From Patagioenas fasciata (Eukaryota; Chordata; Aves; Columbiformes; Columbidae): a DNA stretch of 64,000 bases. Under the pieces are notes generated by a model. That model had not been told where the DNA came from. It saw only the letters and a program-made list of their open reading frames with translations, and searched no databases. The position numbers and the translations under genes are program-made. Below are positions 35,101 to 45,338 of the stretch, in pieces. The stretch lies in assembly GCF_037038585.1 (NCBI RefSeq), contig NC_092523.1, positions 47,943,501-48,007,500 on the forward strand, written 5' to 3'. Position 1 is the first letter of the stretch, and each line of letters begins with the position of its first letter.

Positions 35101-37254
35101 AATTACATGTCAATATTGGATAGAACTGTATGGAGGATATACACAAGAAATATAGGGTTATATATGGACATGATTTGTCATTCCCCTCTTGACACCACTC
35201 ACTCTACATGCCTGTTCTTTATTTATAGGCAGGAAGCATGCTGACATTTCAATATTCCTTCAGCTCAACTGTTCAGAGTACAGTCACAGCAAGAAAAGCA
35301 CCATGTGTAACCATAAATAGCCTGAGATTAATTTCACTGGATTTTCCAAGAATTTAATTTCAAATTGAAAGGTAAGCCACAATGCTAATTTTATAGGAGT
35401 TTTGAAAAGGGGAGATCAAATTTTAGGCTTTTTTTTAAGGTGTATAAATGGCAATCATAAGGTAATGAAGAGACTGGAAAATGACATACAAAATTCCCTT
35501 TACGTTTTAGTAGTAATTACAGGAGACAACAGATGCTGTCCTGTCATGCAACATAATGTTTTACTTTATCTAGTTCTGGGCTTTAATTATATCAGTAGGG
35601 CCAAAAGTCAATCTTAGCTTATTTCTAGTAATTGTGTCTTCATTACTGACAGAAACAGGAATGATCCTGTATACACAAACACATTCAGATGTGTGACACA
35701 AATAGAAGTTGTGCTATTGTAATTAGAAGGATGAAAAAAAGTGTATGAATTCAATTAGGCTTCAGTTAATTTCATTAATATGCCAGGGTACTGTGATCAT
35801 GGGCACAGAAGTATCTTAACAGTGATGATTTTCCATCTCTCCTGCCCCCTTTGAATATATTTTGTCATACATTAGTAAATCATGAAAATTTATAGTTGTC
35901 CCATGAAAGTTTTGACGTGGTAATAATGCAGAATGAATAGGATACTTCTGCTAGTAGAAGATTAAGAATGTAAAAGTATTTCAGACTACGTGATATGGAG
36001 ATTACATTTTGCAAATACAATATATTGGTATTTCAAGATAGCAAGAACCATTGCACTCAAGCAAAAATTCACTTCCTGTGGAGAACTTGTTTTTAAACTC
36101 TCCAGGCAGAAACCAGGCCAAATACCAGAAAAAGAATCAGAATGGAAACACTCAAGCATGTCACTTTTCCAGTTGTTAACACACCAGGTGTAATGTTAGC
36201 AAACATGAGTCTGTCTAGCATTAAGCAGTAACTTTTTTTTTCAACAAGACATTTTTCATCAAGAAGCAAAAATGAAAGTCCTGCTAGACTCTCTGGTTCA
36301 GCCAACATTATGTCAATATTGTTGGGCTTCAGTTGCTAACAACTAGCAAGCTGGAGAATTAATAACCAGACTTAAGTTGCCACCATTTACTAATGAGGCT
36401 GGAACGTGACCTGCACACCTAACCAGCCATGAATAAAAAAGAAAAAGCTCAAAGCTCATTTACAACTGTCAAACTAAAGCATTGTCTTTACTGCTAATCC
36501 AAAAAAGGATGAGCTCTAGTGCTGCAGCCATATATCAACATTCAGCCAGTGTAAGCATCAGAGTAAAACAAGAGGCAATTTACTCCAGAAATTCTCAATA
36601 TCTGTTTTCCTTTCGCCATAAATGTTTCTAATGTCATGCCCTGGGACTAGACGATAAACCTATATTAATCCCCTTGGAAGGCTGTATTTCCTCTAATTGT
36701 GTGAGATGGGACCAAGGTTTTATCTGCATATTTTACATTTTCCTTTTGCAAATTTTTGCATTCCTTTCTCAGTCTTAAATCTCTGCTTTGCCAGTAATAA
36801 TCGTGTATGCCAGAACTATTCAGCAGTAGAAAATGCCATATGTTGCTGCATAGATCAAACACAGAGAATAGAGTAACCCACCTCCTTTATATGCATCCCT
36901 ATAATGTAGACAAAAGCAAGGGCGTACTGTAGATTTTATAGCTGAATTCTAGAGCAAAAACTGTCTTTTAATTATACTTTCCATGAAATCAGAACATGTC
37001 ACTTGTTCTCTCTCAACTTGAAGGAAGTCTAAAATTGCTGTGCAAATACAAATTCAAGGCATGACCACATCCATATATTTTCAGAATATAAAGACTGTGT
37101 TGCGATCCTGAAGGTTTTATGGAATAAAGTTCTCTCTGAGAGGGCTGCTTCAGGACTGATAGGTTGTTCCTGGCTCCAGCATAGTGCTGAACACACAGCT
37201 TTTGTGAAAGCATCCCAGAAACTGATTTTGACACTCTTTTCCTTATTTTCCAGA

Positions 37255-37393
37255 CCATTGAACTCTTATAGATTGGGAATTGAACACTGTGGCTTCTGGC
37301 TTTTAGACAGCATCGAAAGAAGGGGAGTTCACAGTAGATATAAAAGATTTCTTTCTGTGAAGCAGCTCCTGAACTGATCAAGTTAACTTGAGG
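37255..37393 (+). other. Exon-like segment, probably non-coding
   Basis: A very good acceptor (cactcttttccttattttccag) is followed after 139 nt by CTTGAG|gtaagc. Two frames stop at once. The third is open for 40 codons and then stops shortly before the donor. If used, it would be a non-coding exon of a top-strand transcript or a terminal coding segment read through. Splice-site strength is the only evidence. Confidence 0.2.
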
Positions 37394-38774
37394 TAAGCAT
37401 TTAGGAGATCTTGTCCATAAAAACAATTTATTCGGTCAATGGGAACAGCCAGAAAGAGCGTAGAAAGCAGAGGTGAGTGCATCTGGAATCCTTTTTTCCC
37501 TACTAATTCCTGGATGCCACTTCCTGTCCTTGGAAACAACAAAAACCTGTGTAAATTGGAATGAGGCCCTTTTCAGAGACAGGAGGAGTAGCCCACTCCT
37601 CCTCCCAGGGTGTAAAAGCCCAGGAAATTCTGCCCAGGCTTTTCTCTTCCTTTCATGCTTTCCACATTCCTAGATCTTTCTGCTCAGCAGTCCCTTGAAG
37701 AACGTGGTATTTCCTTTGAACTAATGAAGTTGCAAAAAGCTGTAAGATTTGGACTGAAAGGGCTATTCCTCTGTGATGAAAGAATGCAGTTTCTTCCTGG
37801 GTAAAGGAATAAACATTGTGAAGAATAAACAGAATGAGTAGCTGCAGTCCAAGGAAGGCAGAGGTTTCCGGCAGGCTAGAGGAGTTACAATATATACGCA
37901 TTGGGAAAGAGGAGGAGAGCCTGTGGTGACATAAAATGTTACACAGAAGATGTGAGGGAAGCCTAAAAAAGTTTGAAAATCATGCCTTAGGGAAAATCTG
38001 AGTTTTCAGCTGAGAACTGTTGTATACAGATCTCACTCAACAACTGGCTAGAATAAAACTCTGATGTGAGGTGTGAGTTTTCTGAGAGAAACTGTCCATG
38101 CAACACAGGATTTTGCCAAGTGTCTTGCAAAAATGCTGCTGACCTTCATCAGTCCAGACATCACTGGGAACTCCAGACATTTGGCAGACATTTGGTTTTC
38201 ACTTATGTAACTAAAACAGAGGAAATTTAGTTACTGTTGTACCATTGCATTATAAACTTTGTGTTTTTTTAATCACATGAATCTTTTTCTTTTGAATGAC
38301 ACAATCCTATTATTATTCTTGGTAATGCAGAAAAGAAATCTGAACCTAGTGAATGAGTGTATGGAGATGCAAAGTAATAAGGAAGTGAAAAAATAGGATA
38401 AGGCCTCTGTTGTTGGACTATGCTGCTAACAAAACATCAAAGGGTTCAGCAAGAGGTCTGTCACTGACAGTAAAAACACAAGATTGTTTTGCAGTAGCAT
38501 TGTATGAATAACGTGACTATTTCTGGGAGTCAGAAAAAAAGAGTAGTTCTGCAGCTCGCATTTTCATCTATCTAAATCATATAGGTATCTCCTTGATGAC
38601 TCATGAGTTGTCAGCTCAGACACTACAGCTGTTTAAAGAAGTAAGTATGTATAACTGGAGTGCAGGACCCCTAAAACCTACCAAAACAGGTTATTGCAAG
38701 CATGAGTGTGAAATACGTAAAGCCCCTGGTTGATGTCAAGCCTTAAACCTCTTTAAAGTCAGTATGGAGGCCTG

Positions 38775-38796
38775 GATGATGAGGATGCTCATCATC
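38775..38796. repeat. Perfect 9-bp stem inverted repeat
   Basis: GATGATGAG-gatg-CTCATCATC gives a 9-bp perfect stem with a 4-nt loop, followed by an extra ATC. Confidence 0.7.
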
Positions 38797-40370
38797 ATCT
38801 ATTCTCCTATTGACATATGATGATTAGAGTAAGGGTTGTGGTATAAAATTGAAAAAGACAGGATTGATACTATCATGTAGAATTTTTTTTTCCCCCTTAA
38901 TTGCTACTGAGGTATGCAGGTCTTTCCTTATCAGATAAATCAAAATTCAGTGTCTGAGAAACACTCCTATATCTTGCATCACACTTGTCTGGCTGGCTTA
39001 AAATAAGCAGGTGTCATCCAGACTTTCTCAAGGGTCCTAGCCAAGAACTCAATCAAATCTGTCAAATTGTTTTTCCTTTCTTCAGCTTTTATAAAAATCA
39101 AATTGTTTTAAGAAGCTGTGTGTTGTTGAATGTATGACTGAAAGATATCTGTAACAGATCAAAATAATTTTTTAAAGTTGGAAACTCATCATATTCTCTT
39201 CGTAATAATCTATTTTGAATTTTTGAAAAACTTCCACATTAAACGTGTTTTTTCCATTAGCAAACACATGTTAATGTAACTAGACTGTTACAACCTTGTT
39301 AATATTAAATTTTTCAGCAGTGAACTCACAAATTAATAATTATCATACAATTATTTAATTGCGGAATTACCCCATTGCTGAATATTAACATACCTTTGTG
39401 AACACTTCCTGCAAGTGTGGACTGTGTCAATTCTCAGCACAAGAAAAACATGACAGAATGCCTGACTGATGGGGAAAGGGAAAAAAAAAAAAGGAGACTG
39501 CAAATTTTTGTATTGAACTGAGAAGATTATCCACCTGTATGTCACATATATTTTCAGTGAAAGGCAGTTTACAAGCATTTCATGGCAGAAGAGCAGAATA
39601 AAACAAAATCAGAGCTACTCATATCTGTAGCCAATTTCAGTACCATAAGAAACTTCTATATTTACTGCAATGGACAAGTTTATGACCCCGCTTCACCTTT
39701 TGAAAATTCTTTAGGACTCTCTTTGCTGTCTTCCATAAGTTTTTCCTTTGTCGGCTCTTTGCACTGAATTGCAAACTGCAGCAGAAAAGCTGGGCTCTCA
39801 TCCTGGGGCTAGTGTTGTATATTCTCAGGTATTAGACTTGCGTGTGTCCAATGTGATAATACTTCTTACATCATGCTGTTGCCAGCTCACTTAGCACAAC
39901 ATCAACACTGTTCACTGATAACTCTGTGGTTATAGAGCAAACATTAATACTTCAGGACTCAAACTACGAATCAATGTGGCCTTGACAGCCTCTCTTTCTA
40001 AGAAACGTTTAGCTCTGAACCAGCTCTTTTCCCTTCCATATTTCCTCACATTTTTTCTACATATTTTCCTTATTCTCTTTAATCCTGAAGACAGTAGAAT
40101 GAGATATATTTATTATCCTGCAAGTGATAATACTAGTAAAGGAGAAAAATAATCTTTAGAGATGTTTGTTAACGAGACAGGAGTAGAAAGGGTGCTATTA
40201 GTCCACAGAAGCTGGAAAACAGCAAAAGTAACCAAAATATTTCTAAATATAATTTAGAAATTAACAACTGTAAGAATCTCCCTCTGAATAGGTTTTCCCC
40301 ACTTGGCTGCCAGTTTTTGATCTTTTGAAATTATTGCATTTGCTGCTTTCATGCGGAGATCCTTCTCATT

Positions 40371-40390
40371 TTTTGAGACCAGTCTCAAAA
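40371..40390. repeat. Perfect 9-bp stem inverted repeat
   Basis: TTTTGAGAC-ca-GTCTCAAAA is a near-palindromic 20-mer, too tight to be a hairpin RNA gene. Confidence 0.7.
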
Positions 40391-40619
40391 TCCCTAGTTT
40401 TGTGTAAAGGTAATTTGCCAGTGTTTCAATAAGAAAGGTCCTTATTCAAGACAATCAATAATCTTCTATTTTAATCATCTTCACTCACCATAAAACCATC
40501 TACCTTGTCATCATGCCGATCTGCTGGGAGTCACAAGCAGCTGTAACAATGCAAGGAGAACCTGGAGATGTTTCAGGAAGCAGGAAGCCTGCAATCTCCT
40601 GATATGTCATTCTCCAGCT

Positions 40620-41216
40620 ATGCTGAAATCCACTGGATCAGCTGAACACAAATGGAGATCAAATTATCAGATCTTGACCCTCAGCATCGTCAGCCTCCTA
40701 TACTGGCTATGTTGCCAATATATTCGTCTATTGAACAAGACCCTTGTTGTTTTTACTCGGAACAAAAATAATGTTGCCATGTCCAAAGGCTATAGTTTCC
40801 CTTTTGAAAATACTCTTTTTCATCCTTTGCATTTTTTAAAATCCTTTGTCTGCATTCTTTTGTGGTCTGAGGCTCCTGTATCTCGGCCAAACACTGGTAC
40901 ATTCATTGCAGGCTTCAGCTGCTTTGCAGAACCTGAACAAACATCGAGGCTACACGGACAACTTCAGTTAAGCTGTTCTATAGAGCTGATATTTTTGTTG
41001 AAAAACAGTGTCTTTTTGCAAGACCAAACAAAGTGGCAATTCCAGGGATGCAAATCAGAACCAAATACTTTAAATATAATAACTGCCAAGGCAACTAATT
41101 GTAAGCATTCAGCAGAGAGTACAAAGACCCATTTACCTAGTGTTTCCTTCTTTTACTCTATCTTTGTGAAATTCCAAGTTATGTACATTACAGCAAAGAT
41201 GCATATGATAAAGTAG
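40620..41216 (+). other. Unexplained 198-codon open frame
   Basis: An ATG (G at -3) opens 198 codons in A+T-rich DNA with no repeat and no GC bias to explain it. The product has several hydrophobic stretches (SIVSLLYWLCC, FLKSFVCILL, IELIFLL) but no family motif that I recognise. Codon use shows no obvious coding bias. A frame this long is uncommon but still possible by chance in 64 kb on both strands. It may be an old retrocopy or chance. Confidence 0.15.
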
Positions 41217-43403
41217 AATTTCAGTGAGAAATATCCAGATTTTAACAACCAAATTGCAGACTTTTTAAGACAGTAAGGTTTGTTTTCTTGCAGAAATGTA
41301 GCTATGAAAACATACAAAAGTCTTTTTATTCCTACGCACATGTACACAGCAGAGATTCTCACTGAAGTACAAGAATGTAATTATTTTTCCTTCACCCTGC
41401 TTGTAAGACACAAATACATTGTACTTTATGAAGGGCTTTAGAGCAGCATATGCCACATGCTGATGTGTTCATCTCAACTACTTGAGATTACAGCAAGTAC
41501 TCTGCTGCTTTTTTTGTTTGTTTGTTTTATTAAACTTCTGCAACTTGCTTCTACATGTACTTTTTCTTCCCCTTTTATTTCTTTTTGATAATTTCTACCA
41601 CTGTATTTCCTGAAAAGTAAAAGAGAAGCTTCATTCCTTGACTTTCTGGACAGAATTTCCCACATGGCTTTAATTTCTGCTGCACTTGAAATGTTTGGGT
41701 CCAATTCATCCCCCCCTTCTCTCATTTCCTTCTTCCCCTGGGCCCAGCAACCCAGCAGAAGTCGTGGGTTTTTGTGTATGCTCCAATCTGAGCCAAATTA
41801 TCACAAATTACTTTGTCTGGCCTAGGCTATTATTAGACCAGCCAGCAACTGTGGCTCTTTTGATTATTTCAACAGCTGGTTTTGTTGCTTGTCTAAAGAC
41901 CCAAAAGCACAGTTCTCTCCTCCCCCTAGAAACTGCTTACCCAGATAAAGGGCCGTGTCAGGACCTGTTCCAAGACAGCAAAGGTGAATCTGCCATTGCT
42001 GCTCAGGAACGTTCTGTCAGAGCCCCATCTGTCTCCTGCAGACTTGTTAAAGCCTACCTCCTTCCTAGGTACCTCCCTTAATTACACACCTTCATCAGGT
42101 ATCAAGCCAGTGATGTGTTGCTGCATTTGACAGAAAACCCTAAAGATTGAAAATACCAACATGAACTAGAAGTGAGGCACAGCTCACAGTTGGAGTATGG
42201 ATGAGTGCATCTGGCAAGCACTCACTAGAAAGGAATTACTTGTAAGAAATTAAGCTCTAGACATCCACCCACCATCTCTACTCCCTTAGAGTCCTTGCGT
42301 ACTAGCAGATTTTGCAGCTGAGAGAAGTGAAGAGTATGTGGACATACCACATTACACATTCCTGTATATTACCCTACATACACTTGTTCTACAGGCATTT
42401 AAAACCTAAAAACCACCTCTAAGTTTGAATGCTTGTGGCGTTTGTGTACTGGGAATGTGAGTACACCTACAGACAACGTACCCTGTAGAGTTCTAGCTAC
42501 TGGCAAGCAACCTGCTTTTGGAGGCAATGCACATGACTGATTTTGTTTTTTTCAATAAATGTTCTCGAAATATGATTCAAGTATTTAATGCAATGCTGCT
42601 TTGCATTTTGATTTTGTTTAAATGCTGGGAACTTTTACTTGTTTCCAGTAGTATTGATTGGAGACTGTTTCCAGTACTGTTTCTAGTAGTATATTGGTTG
42701 TTGCTACTTGAATCTTGTATCCATGTATGAATTTTGTCTTAGTTTGATCTCTTCCTTTCTGGGGAAATTTGTCATCAATCAGTTCCAGGCATTTCTGGAA
42801 CAGCTCCTCTAGCTCTAAAACTGAGTCCCTGTCCTGAGTACATTTCCCGCTGGTAGAGCTTGGTACATGGCCAACCAATTGCTTCAGAGACTTCATAACT
42901 TGGGGCTTTCATTTTTAAGTAGAACTTTCCTTGTGAAAGCTAAGGAACTCTTGATGATCATCAACATGAAATACTCATGATCCTTCCATACTGTATTGTT
43001 TGAGATTTTGGAGAATGTTTTCTTAGCCATAGCTGGAATTACTCCGTTCAGCATGTTTTTCTTAGGCCCAGGAACTCTTCAAATGTATTTTTCAGTTTTA
43101 TATGGTTGGAAGACTCTGTGTTAATTTCATCAACAGCAACAAAAGAAGTTTTAATTCAATTCCTTATGTATTATGTTCTATGGTATATTTCTGTTTTTTC
43201 CTTGATAATTTGCTTGATAAAATAGGATGCTTTCTTTCCTTCCCCCCGCCCCCAGCCATAGTGAAACACTTAGTATAAAAGGAGATATTCAGGAAGTGGG
43301 GAAAACAGATGGACTTTTTTGTTCTTTGTGGTTAGTGGGGTTTAAGAGCTGAATACAGGTGCTGCATTTTGGCTCCACAGCAAAGAACCAGAATAGACAT
43401 ACT
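41217..43403. other. Unannotated intron-like sequence
   Basis: Single-copy DNA with a tttgtttgttttatt tract near 41515 and an imperfect local duplication (tttccagtagtat... and tttctagtagtat...) at about 42645-42695. The frame at 41686-42081 is unrecognised. Confidence 0.5.
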
Positions 43404-43510
43404 GTTTTTTTTGTTGTTGTGGTTTTTTGTTTGTTTGTGTGTTTTGCTTTTTTATGGGGTGTGTGTGTTTGTTTTTGTTTTGTTTTGTTTTTCTTTTTTG
43501 TTTTTCTCTT
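43404..43510. repeat. T/G-rich low-complexity tract
   Basis: Tttg, ttg, gtgtgt and tttttct words over about 107 bp. It explains the four overlapping open frames in this interval. Polarity is opposite to that of the A/C tracts at 3-5 kb. Confidence 0.85.
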
Positions 43511-44539
43511 ACAGGGGAGATTCTCTTTGTCTCACTCACACGTGTGCGTACCAGTGACTTCCCTGTCTTCTGTTCTTCCTCATACTTTCTGCATTGGAAC
43601 TTTTTTGCATGTGTTTTTTTGTTGCAGGTGAGGCTTTGCAGCACCTGGCAGCAGTGCTCCACTGAGGGGCTTTGCATCCAGTTTAGATGACGTGCAAGGC
43701 ATGCTGATCTTGCATTTTAGTTTGTGAGGTAAGATCCTTTGACTACTATGCAATCCACCCGTGCAGAGGTCATCTGAAGCATGAGGCTTCAGGGAACACA
43801 TACCTGTGGTGGAAGGTTTGATTTATCTGTTATATAGTGCTGCTGTAGCTACAGTTTTATGACTAGCTTATGTTCCTTTATACTATAAAGCCTTATGTCC
43901 TTCTAAAGTGTAACTCTTATGACCCTTGAACAATAAACATTCCAGTGAAAAAATCCTTCTGTTAAGGAACAATGATTGTAAAGTCAGGCACTGAAACACT
44001 AAGAAAGGTATAGGCATTCATTTGTATTCACATACTGTGATATATTTTTCAACCTGCATGATCTGCTTTATTCAGTGTATGAAGTAGACAGTACTTAGTG
44101 GGTCAGCACAGATATTGCTCAACATTAGGATTACTCTATGTTTTGTTGTATGTTCCAGATCTAATTTGTGGTTGCATGCTTTTATTTACTGTCCCTTATT
44201 CACCTGCTCTGAAGCTGAATTTAACTTCCTTATACTTTTTTCTTAAGTGGTGCCTAATGTGGACTCATCTGTAAAAACGTTTATGGCTTGGTTTTACAGT
44301 AAATATATGGAATGAAGAAATGATATCATATCAATTATAGATATGGGCAACTGAGCCGGAGGAAAAAAAAAAAGCTAAAACTACAGCTGACTTCTACTTG
44401 TCCCACTTGAAACATGGCCAGACTTTTCATATCGCATCTGCACTGTGTGTACCTCACCAATTTCAAGTGTGTCCATAAGATTACTTCTCCTTAAGTAGTT
44501 TAAACCACCCTAAGGAGCCCCACGCCAAGAAATACATCC
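43511..44539. other. Unannotated sequence left of CpG island 2
   Basis: A+T-rich single-copy DNA with a top-strand aataaa word (about 43931). No gene recognised. Confidence 0.5.
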
Positions 44540-44641
44540 TCCTGGCCGCGAATTACCGCCGGCCGCCGTCTGACCGCCTGCCTTCCCTCAGCCCAGGGGC
44601 CACCCAGGGCCCAGCTCGGCCGGGCCGGGCTGCTGCTCTAC

Positions 44642-44831
44642 CTGGCAGCACCCCCCGGCGTTTCGGCCCGCTCACAGGAGCTGCCTGTGTCCCCTCCTGA
44701 CCCTCGCCGTGAGGGAGGAAGCCCCCAGCCCCTGGCCTCAGCACAAGGCTGCTCGGGGTCACACGGCCCCCGCTCAGTGCCGGCGGTGACGCCCCGGCGG
44801 AGCCGAGCCCGGCTCGGCCCGAGCCCGCCAT
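44642..44831 (-). CDS. Candidate first coding exon, left-going, unknown gene
   Basis: The bottom-strand ATG at 44831 has a strong context (G at -3, ATGGCG). It opens 63 codons plus one nucleotide before the donor GCCAG|gtagag. The peptide (MAGSGRAGLGSAGASPPALS and onward) is Gly/Ala/Pro/Arg-rich with no motif, as any GC-rich island frame would be, so coding use is doubtful. If real, it is the divergent partner of the exon at 45248. No downstream bottom-strand exon was tied to it. Confidence 0.18.
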
Positions 44832-45247
44832 CCCAGCTCAGCCCCACGGGGCACGGCGAGCTGCCCGCCGCAGCGGAGCGCTGCCCGGCGGCGACCGCCA
44901 GGTACCTCCCCCCGCCGCCACCGCCTCCTCCTCCGCCCCCTTTTGTGGCCGTGCCAGGCGGCCGCCGGGTTTCCTGCTGACGCCGGAGAGCCGCGGGTGG
45001 GCAGGAAAGGCCGCCACTGGCTCCCGCCTTGTCCCCGTTCGCCCCGCCAGTAGCAGCGTGGAGCGGCCCGAGCTGCGAGCTCGCCGGGAGAAGCCGGGCG
45101 GTGAGGGCGCAGGTGCGGGGCAGGCCCGGGCGGCCGCACTGAGGGGACGCGCCGGCCTCGCCCAGCAGCAGAGTGGAAAGCCCCCGGCCGCGGGCCGGTA
45201 TGGCAGCCCCCGCTTTTTGAATGCGTTCAGCCGCCCCCCCGCCACCA

Positions 45248-45338
45248 ATGGCCGAAGCCTGGAGGCTGGAGGAGGACGAGGAGGAGCTGCGGGAGCTCGG
45301 CAGGAGGCACCGGAGGGTCGCCCTGGGCTCGGCAGCAG
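45248..45338 (+). CDS. Candidate first coding exon, right-going, unknown gene
   Basis: An ATG at 45248 opens 30 codons plus one nucleotide and ends at GGCAGCAG|gtgagg, a strong donor. The peptide begins MAEAWRLEEDEEELRELG and continues with RRHRRV. It is a charged, helix-prone start unlike the Gly/Pro/Arg frames around it, which argues for real coding. The context has C at -3 and G at +4. The ATG overlaps a CCAAT word, so the site could instead be an NF-Y element. I do not recognise the family. A weak possible second exon starts after tttttgcag near 46985 in the correct phase, but it stops after about 20 codons. Confidence 0.4.

Larger units (their letters stand above)
26896..37254. other. 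Long unannotated region
   Basis: About 10 kb of A+T-rich DNA. Several lines are visibly G-over-C on the top strand (for example 27.0-29.0 kb). It holds a (TTTA)n tract, a poly-T run and a possible old CR1 scrap near 31.36 kb. Open frames are short and unrecognised. Confidence 0.5.
37394..40619. other. Unannotated intron-like sequence
   Basis: Single-copy A+T-rich DNA with two short perfect inverted repeats (38775-38796 and 40371-40390). A GTAAGTAT donor-like word occurs at about 38641. No recognised gene or transposon. Confidence 0.5.

Noticed and set aside
43359-43690. Hydrophobic Phe/Cys/Leu frames as membrane proteins
   Set aside because: They are translations of the T/G-rich low-complexity tract at 43404-43510.
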